From positions 397,129,440 through 397,193,439 of the forward strand of contig CM066039.1 of assembly GCA_033557465.1 (NCBI GenBank): a stretch of DNA of 64,000 nucleotides, read 5' to 3'. This DNA comes from Ichthyophis bannanicus (lineage: Eukaryota > Chordata > Amphibia > Gymnophiona > Ichthyophiidae). Each line of letters begins with the position of its first letter. The first letter of the stretch is position 1. The translations under genes and the position numbers were made by a program. Shown one piece after another: positions 21,524-31,900 of the stretch. The notes under the pieces are model-generated. The model saw only the letters and a program-made list of their open reading frames with translations, made no database searches and was not told where the DNA came from.

Positions 21524-22379
21524 TATCACTGCTTTCTTGCAGGAAGGCACGCAGGGCTTTGGCATCGGTGAAGTTTCTTGTAGAGTTGTGCAGTGTGACC
21601 CGCATTATACTGGGGTAGTAGAGGCCATATCGAGCTTGTAGCTTTTGTAGCAGCGGCCTGCAGGTGAGTAATTCTTTTCTGCGGTCCATTGTGGGCTTGC
21701 TGAGGTCCAGGAAGAAGGAGATCTTCTGCCCCTGTATTCTTAGTGGTGCCACTTTCTTCGATGCCTGAAGTATGTGGAGCACTTGAGGATAACGAAGTAC
21801 TTTCATCACAATTGGCCTCGGGTGTTTACTAGATTCACTCTTGTGCGTTGGTACGCGATGCGCCCGTTCGAGTTCAAAGGCCTTGTCAAATGAGATCTGC
21901 AGTATGTCCGGAATCATTTTTTCAAGGTAGGCTATCATATTTGTCCCTTCAGCTCCTTCGGGGACGCCTACTAAGCGAACGTTGTTCCGTCGCGAGCGGT
22001 TGTTTTGGTCCTCTTGCTGAGTCTCTAGGAGCTTGACACGTTTTGCTAAGGAGCCTACACACTCGAGCAGGGCGCCATGTTTTTGCACTACTCCCTCCGT
22101 TGTGGTTAATCGACTGTTCAGGTCCTGCTTTCGATCTTTAACTTCATTTAAGTCTTCCTGGATCGCCGACAATGAGGAGGTATTGGCTACAATGAGTTCC
22201 TTCACGTTTCTCAATTCTATTAGTATCTCTTTTATGCCGTCTCCGGCCGCCTCCTTGTTAGCCGCGGCCATTTTTTGCGGGGATCCGGTCTCCGATTTCA
22301 GTCTCTTTGGTGCTGAACTAGTGCCTTGCGGGAACTCTAATCTTGCAGGTTTCAGCGTTGACATCACGCCTCTAGTCAA
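21492..22379 (-). CDS. L1 ORF1 RNA-binding protein, last codons replaced by SINE
   Basis: 295 codons; about 283 are genuine. Residues 45-125 form a coiled coil (KEILIELRNVKELI to KRVKLLETQQEDQ). Then comes the RRM-like domain starting RRNNVRLVGVPEGAEG (about 131-146), followed by the C-terminal domain with RPIVMKVLRYPQVLHIL and ISFFLDLSKPTMDRRKEL. This is the trimeric nucleic-acid chaperone of L1. The final dozen residues come from the SINE. Across the SINE the original frame would end within a few codons. No internal stop or frameshift. Confidence 0.88.
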   Translation of the reverse strand: MTRGVMSTLKPARLEFPQGTSSAPKRLKSETGSPQKMAAANKEAAGDGIKEILIELRNVKELIVANTSSLSAIQEDLNEVKDRKQDLNSRLTTTEGVVQKHGALLECVGSLAKRVKLLETQQEDQNNRSRRNNVRLVGVPEGAEGTNMIAYLEKMIPDILQISFDKAFELERAHRVPTHKSESSKHPRPIVMKVLRYPQVLHILQASKKVAPLRIQGQKISFFLDLSKPTMDRRKELLTCRPLLQKLQARYGLYYPSIMRVTLHNSTRNFTDAKALRAFLQESSDILFIYFYLFI

Positions 22380-22498
22380 GCTAGTTCAGTATTTACCTAT
22401 TAGGGGCTATAACTGACGGTATTTGTTCAGGATTCTTTACCGGCAATGGGAGCTATGCGATTACCCGTCCATTCTGCTTCGCGGCTGGCTCCGCCCCC
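22380..22498 (-). promoter_or_regulatory. L1 5' leader
   Basis: 119 bp between the duplicated target and the ORF1 start. The first bases are GGGGGCGGAGCC, resembling the 5' end of other vertebrate L1 elements, so truncation is at most slight. A promoter function is inferred, not shown. Confidence 0.6.
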
Positions 22499-22514
22499 CC
22501 TTTTCTCAGCTTTT
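22499..22514. repeat. Target-site duplication of the L1, right copy
   Basis: Exact match to 16675-16690 (CCTTTTCTCAGCTTTT); the L2 reading continues immediately after. Confidence 0.9.
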
Positions 22515-23785
22515 GATCTACTTAGTTACTCTCTCCTCCTATCCAGTCTGCACGTTGCCAACCTTCATGGCCTTGTTCTGCAATGGTTCCAATCTTTTCT
22601 CTCCGATCGCACCTACTCCATGATCTTTGACTCCTCTATCTCCGCTCTTTCCCCCTTACCTCTAGTGTCCCCCAGGGCTCAGTTCTTGCCCCTCTCCTAT
22701 TCATTGGTTATCTTGCCTGCCTAGTCACCCTCATTCAACAACTTTGTGTCTCAGCATATTATTACGCTGACGACATTCTTCTACTGTTTCACAGACATCT
22801 GACATCCCCCAATCTCACTGTTGTAAACTTCTGTCTTTCCCAGGTTACCTTGTAGTTGTGAACAAACCATTTGAAATGGAATTTCTCCAAAACCTCTGCT
22901 ACCTGGCTTACTGTATCTTCAACTATCTCCTCACTGTCCCCCTCACTCGACAGCTCCCCCATCCCCCTGGTACCTTCATTCAAATACCTTGGTACCATCC
23001 TCGATGGTGACCTCAATTTCCATGAACAAATCAGTGCCATGGTGAAATGCTCCATTTTTGCCCTCCATCAAATTTGTTCTATTTGCTCATTTCTCCCCGC
23101 CTCACCATTGCTACTCTGCTTCTATCTCTGGTCATATCTCATCTCAATTACTATAACATTATTTATTCTGGCCTCCCTAACTGTTGGATCAAACATTTAC
23201 AAATTGTTTAGAATACAACCATCTGAATACGTCACCACACCACTAAATTTGATCATGTGACTCCATTGCTCCTTGATTCCCACTGGTTACCTCTCTCGTA
23301 CTGGATTCAATATAAGCTCCTCAACTTGGTTGATAAAATCTTACACACTGGCATTACCTCTTACCTCTCTTCACATATTATCCCCTGTGCACCTCCACAG
23401 GCTTCTTCATTCCATTCATACCAATCGCCTTCATCTCCCCTCCCCTTCTTGCATCCACTACAAATATACCCGTCACTCTGCCTTCTATTTTCTGTCTGCT
23501 GATCTCTGCCTAGAACTGTCCTTCTCCAGATTTAACTCTCGTCTCAAAACTCACCTGTTTCAGCTAACTTTCAATCTACATCCTTTAGCAGCTCAGGATT
23601 CTGCATCCCTTCGCTCTCACTTATGACCTTCTCCTACCCTCCCTGTTAGTCATTCTGTTGCATATCTCGTCTTCTCCTTTGCTATGATTTTATTGGCATT
23701 CCTTTCTTTTTTCTTGAATTGTTTTTATGTACATCATTCTGCTGTTACAAAGGGCAGTATAGCAAGTTTTAATAAACCATAAACA
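22515..23785 (+). mobile_element. Older L2-like LINE, 3' part
   Basis: Pieces of RT and C-terminal domain: LHGLVLQWFQSFLSDRTY near 22575-22620, YYADDILLLF near 22755, SFKYLGTILDGDLNFHEQ near 22975, LLLDSHWLPLSYWIQYK near 23262 and SRFNSRLKTHLFQLTF near 23530. Order and motifs are L2. The frame changes many times. It ends AATAAACCATAAAC near 23785 without the (AAAT)n tail of the younger copies, so it is a different and older subfamily. Confidence 0.8.
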
Positions 23786-23786
23786 A

Positions 23787-23835
23787 GCGAGAAGGGAACC
23801 CGGTCTTCCAGGACGATCGGTCCCTTACACAAGGG
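23787..23835 (-). mobile_element. Short DIRS-like remnant
   Basis: GAGAAGGGAACCCGGTCTTC and what follows resemble the DIRS linker text at 34768-34812. Too short for certainty. Confidence 0.35.
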
Positions 23836-23842
23836 ACCCCAA

Positions 23843-24560
23843 TATAGAAACATAGAAACATGCCGGAAGAAAAGGATCACATGGTCTATCTAGTCTACCC
23901 TTCCATATCAACCACTACAATGGTCCACGTTTTCCTTTAGAGATCCTCTGTTCGTCCCATGCTTTTGAAATTTAATATTTATTGAATTTATATATAATCA
24001 TCAAGAAACAATCTTGACTGAAAAGAAATACAAAAGGAGACTTAATCAGCATTAATAAATATGAAGAAAACAAGCCAAATGATCTCTTGTATTCCACAGG
24101 TTGAGGAAGAGAGAGGCCTAAGAAAGCCCAAGGCAGGAGAACCTCGGGCAACTTAAAAGGCAAAAGAATTCACCAATTCAATAACTTCCAAAGAATACAG
24201 AGTGACCACTGAGAACACAGACTAAATAATAAGAGAGATATTTGCTATATTACTCTGGCATATTATCTGTCAATAACTTTGCAATAATAAAAGTAGCAAG
24301 ATCAGTAGGTTGGAAGAAAACATATTGCAAGGATTTATATAATACCAAGCATTTACAAGGAAATCTTAGGAAGAAGGACCCCCCAATCCGTAAGAACCCA
24401 GGCTTTTTTGAATACAGATACTGTCCTCATCTCCACGCATATAGCACTCTTTCCGTAAAGAAATATTTTTGCATATTACTCGTGAGTCAAACCCCTTTCA
24501 CCCTCATCCTATGTCCCCTTGTTGCAGAGCTTTCTTTCAATTGAAAGAGGCTCTCCAGTG
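23843..24560 (-). mobile_element. CR1 3'UTR and last codons (continues at 27946), with insertion
   Basis: It starts with the plus-strand text TAGAAACATAGAAACATGCC and the tract CACATGGTCTATCTAGTCTA, the complement of the CR1 3' end. The segment 23970-24398 is foreign. CR1 resumes at about 24399 (TTTGAATACAGATACTGTCC, the complement of late ORF2) and is cut near 24560 by L2-type sequence. Confidence 0.7.
23970..24398. other. Unidentified 430-bp insertion in the CR1
   Basis: It starts AATATTTATTGAATTTATAT and is AT-rich. CR1 text is continuous around it. Similar short words flank it (GCTTTTGAAAT and GCTTTTTTGAAT), perhaps a decayed duplication. No family assigned. Confidence 0.4.
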
Positions 24561-24702
24561 CACTTAACGCTTGACCAGTCGAACCTCCACCGCATACTGT
24601 ATGTACATATGTTCTTTGTAAATAAGTTATGCATCAGAGCATCTCCCGCATGTCACCACTCCCCTCAAGTTTCATAACAAGTTCTTTGTAAATCCTGTGA
24701 GT
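24561..24702 (+). mobile_element. L2-type 3'UTR, left part (continues at 27871)
   Basis: GTTCTTTGTAAAT occurs twice, as in the L2-type tail at 4096-4310. The tail resumes after the hAT-like element at 27871-27945 with GTAAATCACTTTGATTTAAT, AGTGGTATATAAAAACTG and AAAT repeats. The eight bases CTGTGAGT at its break are duplicated. Confidence 0.6.
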
Positions 24703-24823
24703 CAGGGGCGGCTCTAAAATGAGGCCGAGTGAGGCTATAGCCTCAGGCGGCAACTTTTTGGGAGCGGCAAAAATTGCCCCCAAAAAGACCGCCTCACTCA
24801 GCCTTCAAAATAACCCCCCCCCT

Positions 24824-25185
24824 CCATCTTCGGAAGCTGCTGCGGCGGCGGCGGCAGCAGAATGAACTGCCCCGCGCCCGTGGCCCCGCCTCCCCAGAAG
24901 AGCCCAGCGTTTCCCCTCCGTGGCTCAGCTTAGCCGAGCTGCATGAAGGGAGAGTGTTTCCCTTCCCCACGGCTCTGTTAAAGCTGAGCCCATGGTGCTG
25001 ATAGGAAATCACATCAGCACTGCAGGCTCAACTTTAACAGAGCTGCATGAAAGGGAAACACTCACCCTTCGCACGGCTCTGCAAAGCTGAGCTGTGGAGG
25101 TGAAATGCTGGGCTCTTCTGGGGAGGTGGGGGGGCGCGGGGCAGTTCATTCTGCCACTGCAGCAGTAGCAGCTTCCAAAGATGGA
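24824..25185. repeat. Long GC-rich palindrome inside the hAT-like element
   Basis: CCATCTTCGGAAGCTGC at 24824 mirrors GCAGCTTCCAAAGATGG-type text ending at 25185. Inner segments such as GAATGAACTGCCCCGCG and CAGAAGAGCCCAGC also recur in complement. The arms are roughly 160 bp with moderate mismatch. A related single arm is at 37495-37670. Confidence 0.75.
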
Positions 25186-25199
25186 GTTTTTCTTGTAAT

Positions 25200-26430
25200 T
25201 TCCCTGGGCTGGGGTGGGGGGGGGGCTAGGACTGGAAGTGGGCTGATGGGGAGGTTAGGACTGGTAATGGACTATGGTGGCGGGCTAGGGCTGGAAATGG
25301 GCTGATGGGGGGGTTAGGACTGGAAGCGGGCTGATGGGGGGGTTAGGATGGGCACTGGGCTATGGGGGGCTAGGACTGAAAATGGGCTGATGGGGGTTAG
25401 AACTGGAAATTGGCTGATCGGGAGGGGGGGTTAGGGCTGGTAATGGGCTATGGGGGGAGCTAGGAATGGAAATGGGCTGATGGGAGGGTTAGAACTGGAA
25501 ATGGGCTGATGGGGGGTTAGAACTGGAAATGGGCTGATCAGGAGGGGGGCTAGGGCTGGTAATGGGCTATCGGGGGCTAGGACTGGAAATGGGCTGATGG
25601 GGGGCTAGGACTGGAAATGGGCTGATCGGGAGGGGGCTAGGACTGGTAATAGGCTATCGGGGGGACTAGGACTGGAAATTGGCTGATTGGGGGCTAGGAC
25701 TGGAAATGGACTTATTGGGGGGGGTTAGGACTGGTAATGGGCAGATGGGGGGCTAGCACTGGGAATGAGTTAGGACTGGTAATGGGCTTATTAGGGGCTA
25801 GAACTAGAGTGGGCTGATTTAGGTGGATAGGTTTGAAAATGGGCTGGGACTGGAAATGGGCTAATGGGGTAGGGGAGGAGAGTGCTGCTGGCACTGGTAG
25901 AAAACTAGGGGTTAGGGCTAAAAATGGGCTGATGCAGGAGGATGGTAGAATAGGACTGGAAGGGAGCGGATACTCAGAGGGTCTGCCGGAGAGAGAGGGG
26001 GCTGGAAAGGAGCTGATATCTGGGATGTACTGAAGGGGGACTGGAAGGGAACTGACACTTGGGGATGGGAGTGATAGGTGGGTGGGTAATGGGGAGGAGG
26101 CTGGATAGGAGCTGACATGCAAATGGAACTGGAAGGGAGTTGGACAGAGGGTAGGGTGGCTGGAAGGGAGCTGACTGGGGGGTGGCACTGAGAGTGGACA
26201 TGAGCTGATATCTGGGATGGTATTTGGACTAGAAGGGGCTGGACAGTGAGGAAGGAGGGGGACTGGAAGGGAATGGACATCAGTGGCAGTCGTGGGAATG
26301 CAAGGCAGTTGACATTGGAAGGTACTGGGAGGGGAGGACTGGAAAGGGGGCTGATACTGGGGAGGGTTACTGGAACTGGAAATGGGCTGATGGAAGGACG
26401 TGAAGAAAACAAAAGAAGAGATAAGAAATG
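25200..26430. repeat. G-rich minisatellite, unit about 28 bp
   Basis: Variants of CTAGGACTGGAAATGGGCTG plus a run of G and GAT repeat about 40 times, with unit length changing between 25 and 35 bp. The complement of the same unit forms the array at 39060-40090. Divergence rises toward 26430. Confidence 0.85.
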
Positions 26431-27255
26431 GCAAATGGACCATGGACCATAGACCACAGAAAGAGAGCTAAGAGAAGACAGGAAAGCAGAAGCCTCAGAT
26501 CGGGACCAGCATGATCAGAGAATAAAATGGTCAGACAAGAAAGGTAGAAAAAATTATTTTATTGAATTTTAGTGATTGGACTTTGTGCTATTTTTATATT
26601 TTACACAGTATTGGGGAACTGCATCTCTTATTTATCTGATGTTGCACTGCATGTAGACTCTGGCTTCTTGGGGTTTCAGTTTAAAATTTGTCTACATATT
26701 TATTTTTATTTTAGATTGCGGTTACTTATTCTGTACTTGGTGAGGGTCGATGTTGTGAGTGTGTGACTGAGGCCAGGTGTTCTGATAACATGGAGTTTGT
26801 ACATAAGGATCTATACTGTACTATAGTAATTTGACTTGTTCAGCTTTTCAAATAGGTGCATGGATGTTCCAGGGCCCACTGTAGTATTTGCAATGATGCT
26901 TTTTTTGGATGGGCTCCTTATGTGACTTTTGGAAGTTTGTGCTGATATGGTGTGGTATGGTAGGTTTGCTCTTTGTTGTACGGTTTTGTATTAGTTCACA
27001 ATATGCTTGGTACTGGAGAATAGTGGCTGTTGTTGTTAGTGAGATGATCAGAATTAGTTTTTTTTTTAAATTGAGTTCTGTGGGTGAATGTCCTGGTTCT
27101 GCTCTGCACCTACTGTGGATGCTAAATATATGTTGAAAAAGAAAAAGCAAGAACCATAACGCAGTTTATAACTCATTTTTATTTTGTTATTATAATTTAG
27201 TTTTATAAACTGTGCTGTTGGTTCTTGCTGTCTTTTGGTTCCTTGGTGTACAAAC

Positions 27256-27703
27256 AGGACCGTACCTAGCCCAGTGCAAGCAGTGCAGCCACACAGGGCG
27301 CAAAGGTTTGGGGGGGGGGGGCATTTCGGCTGTCTGCTGTTGCCCTGCCGCCGCTGACAGGACAATAGCAGGCAGCCAAAATGTGCCTCCAAGCCTCTTC
27401 GCAGCACTTTAAGCAGGTCTGGTCCCTCCCTCCTACAACACGATGTCAGAGCAGGAAGGGACAGATCTGCTTAAAGTGCTGGTGCCTTTCAGATCGGGCG
27501 CATGCCCCCTTCCTCCCCATACCTCTGTCCAGCGCTGCCTGCTCTTTCCCTGCTGCCAGCGCCGCCGTGAAATAAACAGAGGGCGGCAGCAGCAGGGAAA
27601 GAGCAGGCAGCACTGGACGGAGGTATGGGGGGGGGGGGCAGAGAGGGGGCGTGCGCCCGAGCTGCAAGTCGCACAGGGCACGATTGCAACTCGATACGGC
27701 CCT
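27256..27703. mobile_element. Small hAT-like element nested in the larger one, 448 bp
   Basis: Terminal text AGGACCGTACCTAG and, on the complement, AGGGCCGTATCGAG, flanked by GTACAAAC (27248-27255) and GTGCAAAC (27704-27711), 7 of 8 identical. The inside folds: a 14-bp pair around 27401 and 27467, and about 43-bp arms at roughly 27518-27560 and 27590-27632 (GCCTGCTCTTTCCCTGCTGC against its complement). No coding capacity. Confidence 0.7.
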
Positions 27704-27870
27704 GTGCAAACATCTTGCATTTCCTCCATATAATTTAATCGGCTTTTTGGTTTGGTTCAGTTTCTGATTGGTTTTCTGAAAAAGCCCCCCCCCTAAAGTG
27801 TGTAAGAAGGGGGGGGGGGGTGCCATCTCATTCTTCACCTCAGGCAGCAGATTGCCTTGAGCCTCCCCTG

Positions 27871-27945
27871 CTGTGAGTTATAATGTAAATCACTTTGATT
27901 TAATGATTAAGTGGTATATAAAAACTGTTAAATAAATAAATTTAT
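27871..27945 (+). mobile_element. L2-type tail, right part
   Basis: Begins with the duplicated CTGTGAGT and gives the terminal stem and AAAT repeats that complete 24561-24702. Confidence 0.7.
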
Positions 27946-29640
27946 GCCATGGAGGTAGTAAAATATTTCTATCATATCTCCTCTATCCCGCTTTTCCTCT
28001 AAAGTCTACATGTTAAGATTCTTATGTCTGTCCTCATATGCTTTATAACGAAGACCACTAACCATTTTAGTAGCAACCCTCTACACCGACTCCAACCTGT
28101 TTATATCCTTTTGAAAGTGTGGTTTCCAGAATTGCACACAGTACTCCGAATGACCTTGTACCAAGAATTATAAAGAGGCACTATCACCTCCTTTTTTCTG
28201 TTGGCCATTCCTCTCCCTATGCAGCCAGGCATCCTTCTAGCTTTCATCGTTGCTTTTTCTAATTGTTTAGCTATTTTAAGAACATCAGACACAATCACGC
28301 CCAGGTCCTGCTCTTCTTTTGTGGACAGAAGTACTTCACTCCCCTACATTGTACTGCTCCCTTGGATTTTTGCAGCCCAAATGCATGATCCTGCATTTTT
28401 TAGCATTAAATTTCAGCTGCCAAATTCTCAATCATTCTTCAAGCTTAGCCAGAACCCTCTCCGTGTTAGCTACTCCTTCCTGGGTGTCTACTCTATTGCA
28501 GATTTAGGTATCATCTTTAAGAGGTAAACCTTATCCAACAGTCCTTCCGCAATATCACTAACAAAGATGTTAAAAAGAATTGGACCAAGGGCAGATCCCT
28601 GGGGCACACCACTGGCAACCTTCTTCTCCTCAGAGTGAGCTCCATTTACCTGTACCCTTTGTCGCCTCCCATTTAACCAATTTCTAACCCAATCAGTAAC
28701 TTTAGGGTCCATTCCTAGTGTGCTCAGTTTGTTTATAAGTTGCCTGTGCGGAACGCTTTTACTGAAATCCAAGTACACCACATCTAGGACTCTCCCTTGG
28801 TGCAACTCCCTGGTCACCCAGTCAAAGAAATCAATCGGATTTGGCTGACAATACCTGCCTCTGGTGAATCCATGCTGCCTCGGATCCTGTAATCTGCTGG
28901 ACTCCAGAAACCTCACTATTTTATCTTTCAGCAGCGTTTCCAATAATTTACTCACCACAGAGGTTAGACTAACTGGTCTGTAGTTTTCAACCACATCCTT
29001 ACTTCTGTTTTTGTGTAAAGGGATCACATGTGCCTCTCTCCAGTCCTCTGGCACCACTCCCAACTCCAACGAGGCATTGAAAAGGTCAGTCAGTGGAGAT
29101 GCTAGAATGTCCCCAAGTTTCTTCAGTATTCTAGGGTGTATCCCATCCAGTTCCATCGCTTTATCTACTTTTAGTTTAGCTAGTTCCTCACAAACACAGT
29201 ATTCTGAAAAGCGTTCAAGATCCCCATCGCTTCTGTTTCTATTTGTGGGTGTTTTCTGAGGCCCTGCTCCTGGTCCATCATCTGTAAACATAGAACAGAA
29301 ACATTGGTTAAATAATTCCATTTTATCCTCATCAGCTTCTACATATTCCTTCCCTTCACCCTTGAGTTTGACAATACCATGTTTGCCCTTTTTCCTCTCA
29401 CTAACATGTCTGAAAAATGTCTTATCCACCCATTTTATTGCATTAACTATTTCTTCTTCTTTTTCTATCTTTGATTTCCTGACTATTTTTTTGGTTCTCA
29501 GTTTTTCCAAATGTAGATGCCTGTCTTCCTCTCTCTGTGATCTCTTGTATTTCATGAAGGCCTCCCTTTTTTTTCAACTTCTCAGTTACTACTTTTGAGA
29601 ACCATAGGGGCCTCCTTTTCCTTTTACCTTTATTTAAAGT
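27946..29640 (-). mobile_element. CR1 LINE, subfamily B, ORF2 region
   Basis: Continuation of the CR1 cut at 24560. It reads from the C-terminal domain (28101-28298: MIVSDVLKIAKQLEKATMKA) through RT (28488-29555) to the endonuclease-RT linker ([18 protein letters not shown] at about 29560-29620). It joins DIRS sequence at about 29640, and one 131-codon frame (29443-29838) crosses that junction. Confidence 0.85.
28488..29555 (-). pseudogene. CR1 reverse transcriptase, long open frame
   Basis: 355 codons without a stop: linker ([20 protein letters not shown]), [72 protein letters not shown] (an AFD triplet of the usual KAFD-SVPH motif is missing) and [19 protein letters not shown]. The frame ends before the YADD box, where the text around 28510-28530 has lost it. 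It starts at an internal Met. Confidence 0.85.
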
Positions 29641-30184
29641 TAGTTTTCTTAAAGGGGGCAAATGAAGAGGTGACACTTGTAGAAGCCACATCAGATCTCC
29701 AAACCACATTCTCCTCGGCCAAACCAGTGCCACAAGAATAATTCTTCCTGGGTGGGACTCTATACACCATGGAGCCATGGTGGCCAGGGACCATGGTGGA
29801 AACACATACAACAGAAGTTGACTTGGCCAAGGCGGCAACGTCCTTGGATCTCATCGTCATGCAGTGACTGAAGAAGCGGCACACTGTGGCATCATAGCAG
29901 GTCGCCATAAGATCCTTCTTGGGACGACCTCAGCTGCACATAATCAACTGCAACGCCTCCTGATTCAACTTGCACTCTCCTGGATCCAGAGAGTCCTGGC
30001 TGAGAAAGTCCGCTGCCACTTCGTCCACCCCAGCAATGTGCTGAGCTAACCAAGTTAGGAGGTTCTTCCCTGCCGAGGCAAACAGGAGGGCCATCCCACC
30101 GATTGACATAAGCCACTGCTGTGGCATTGCCTGAGAACACTCAAACAACCTTTCTTGGAGCAGCTGGTTCATGAATGAACAAGA
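29641..30184 (-). mobile_element. DIRS-type retrotransposon fragment (RNase H to recombinase linker)
   Basis: Complement reading: WLAQHIAGVDEVAADFLSQD (30172 downward), the end of a DIRS RNase H like HVAGVDNVTADFLSR at 55070, followed by LLLYVFPPWSLATM and VWPRRMWFGDLMWLLQ, equivalent to the linker at 54700-54830. Frames shift twice. It is wedged between two CR1 copies of opposite orientation. Confidence 0.78.
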
Positions 30185-31100
30185 GGGGAAGTTATTTTGT
30201 CCTTAGTGGAAAACAGGATCTGGTGCAAGGGATAAGGGTGTTGGGTCCACTTCTGTCAATTGCGATCATAGCATGATCGCATTTGATTTAATAAATGGAA
30301 AAAAGATGGCAAGGAAATCCATAGCATTATCTTTTAACTTTCAAAAGGGAGACTATGATAAAATGAGGAAAATAGTTAAGAAAAAACTAAAAGGAGCAGC
30401 TGCAAAGGTTAAAGGTTTACATCAAGCATGGGCATTGTTTAAAAATACTATCTTGGAAGCCCAGACCACATGTATTTAAGAAAGGTGGAAGTCCAAAAAA
30501 CTGCCAGCACGATTTAAAGGTGAGTTCAGAGATGCTGTTGTTGCCTAAAAAGCATATTTTAGGAAATGGAAAAAGGAGCCAAATGATGAAAACAGGAACA
30601 TGATAAGCATTGGCAAGTTAGATGCCAGGCATTGATAAAGCAGGCAAAGAGAGAATTTGAAAAGAAGCATGCCGTGGAAGCAAAAATGCACAATAGAAAC
30701 CTTTTCAAATACATTCATTGCAAAAAAGCTGTGAGAGAGTCAATAGTATCATTAGATGTTAGAGGGGTAAAAGGGGCACTAAGGGAGGAGAAGGCCATAG
30801 CAGAGAGACTGAATAAATTCTTTGCTTCGGTCTTTACTGAAGATGGTGTAGGGAAATTATCCATGCCTAAAATGGTATTTAAAGGTGATGTATCAGAAGA
30901 ATTGAAACAAATTTCGATAAACCGGGAGGATGTATTACAACTATATGATAAACTAAAGAGTAGCAAAGCACATGGATCTGATGGTATACATCCGAGGTGC
31001 TGAAAGAACTGAAATATGAGATTGAAGACCTACTATCTGTGGACTATCATTAAAATCATTTGTAGTGCCTGAGGATTATAGAATGGCAAATGCTGTCTTC
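30185..31100 (+). mobile_element. CR1 LINE fragment: endonuclease end to early RT
   Basis: 30273-30479 reads MIAFDLINGKKMARKS and YDKMRKIVKKKLKGAAAKVK; 30632-31003 reads AKREFEKKHAVEAKMHNRNL, AERLNKFFASVFTEDGVG and SDGIHPR, the subfamily A linker and first RT block. After a frameshift at about 31000 the sequence LKELKYEIEDLLS continues briefly. It is internal to the element; both ends are lost. Confidence 0.8.
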
Positions 31101-31134
31101 TACAAAAGCTTCATATCTCCTCCAGCGCCTTTTA

Positions 31135-31290
31135 ACATTGTAACATAGGAAATGACAGCAGAGACCAGCATGGCCAGTAAGGTGACTAGGGTTGTACTTA
31201 CCACTCCATGCAGGTTATCCCCCCTTTACATTTGTTTAGGGTTGTTCACATGCTAACCATTGGGGGGTCTGTCTCCAAATCATCCTTCAG
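31135..31290 (-). mobile_element. Old CR1 3'UTR fragment
   Basis: AAATGACAGCAGAGACCAGC and ATGCAGGTTATCCCCCCTTT correspond to the subfamily C 3'UTR at 2515-2660, with more mismatches. Confidence 0.6.
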
Positions 31291-31900
31291 TGAACTTTGA
31301 AGTCTTCCGGGTCACGCCGCATTTTACTAAGTAGAACTCAGGTTTCTGCCATTTTGCTGTGGCTTTCTTCAGGGTGAACTGGTTATGCCATGGTTGTCAT
31401 TTCTTCTATATAGTGGTTCTCAAACTGGATTGGTGGGATTGAGGCAGAGAATGTGAACTTTGGCAGGAAAGTTTGTTGGAGAAAAGGTGGAGAATTTGAA
31501 TTTTGGTGGGAAAATTCAGTGGAGATGAGGAGGGAAAAGTGCAAGTTTGGAAGGTAGGGAATTTTGAATTTTAGAGGGAAAGTTTGTTGTGACAATCTGC
31601 GATTTGGGAAGGTGGGGAAGAATGGTCTTTGGTGCCAGTCCTTATAGCACTAAACCTCCAGTGATGGAGGGGTTTCTATGCTTTGTTTATGTTGAGACAT
31701 TTGTCCTCATTGCTATCTTCACTAGCTCTTTCATCCTCCTCGGCCACCAGTGTTCTTCTTTATCCAGGCTCATTGTGTCATCAAATCTAATCACACCATA
31801 GAACAAAGACTACAAGAGCATAAGAGATACCATAAAATCAGTAACACAGAGACATTTACTGTGGCCCTCCTTGCAATGGAAACTGGCCATATGACACTAT
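31291..31900. other. No gene recognised
   Basis: 31430-31580 shows loose repetition of a GGAGAATTTGAATTTTGGTGG-like unit shortened here (GAATTTTGGTGGGAAA and relatives). Frames up to 70 codons look random. Confidence 0.45.

Larger units (their letters stand above)
16691..22498 (-). mobile_element. L1-clade LINE, near full length, 5.8 kb
   Basis: A complete minus-strand L1-type element with 5' leader, ORF1, ORF2, 3'UTR and poly(A) (poly(T) on the plus strand from 16691), flanked by a perfect 16-bp duplication. Its 5' end on the minus strand reads GGGGGCGGAGCCAGCCGC, very like the G-rich start of vertebrate L1. Lesions are few: one stop and one homopolymer frameshift in ORF2, and a SINE near the end of ORF1. 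The reading has diverged little, so the insertion is recent. It landed in an older L2. Confidence 0.92.
24703..27870. mobile_element. hAT-like non-autonomous DNA transposon, 3168 bp
   Basis: Ends are CAGGGGCGGCTC and, on the complement, CAGGGGAGGCTC (11 of 12 identical), with a perfect 8-bp duplication CTGTGAGT at 24695-24702 and 27871-27878. CAG(G)GG termini with 8-bp duplications are the hAT hallmark. No transposase-like frame occurs inside. The contents are a GC-rich palindrome (24824-25185), a G-rich minisatellite (25200-26430), an AT-rich part, and a second small hAT-like element (27256-27703). The long Pro/Ser/Leu frames on the minus strand come from the minisatellite. Confidence 0.85.

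Noticed and set aside
25712..26443. 243-codon Pro/Ser/Leu-rich minus frame
   Set aside because: Produced by the 28-bp minisatellite; a second frame over the same region is equally open.
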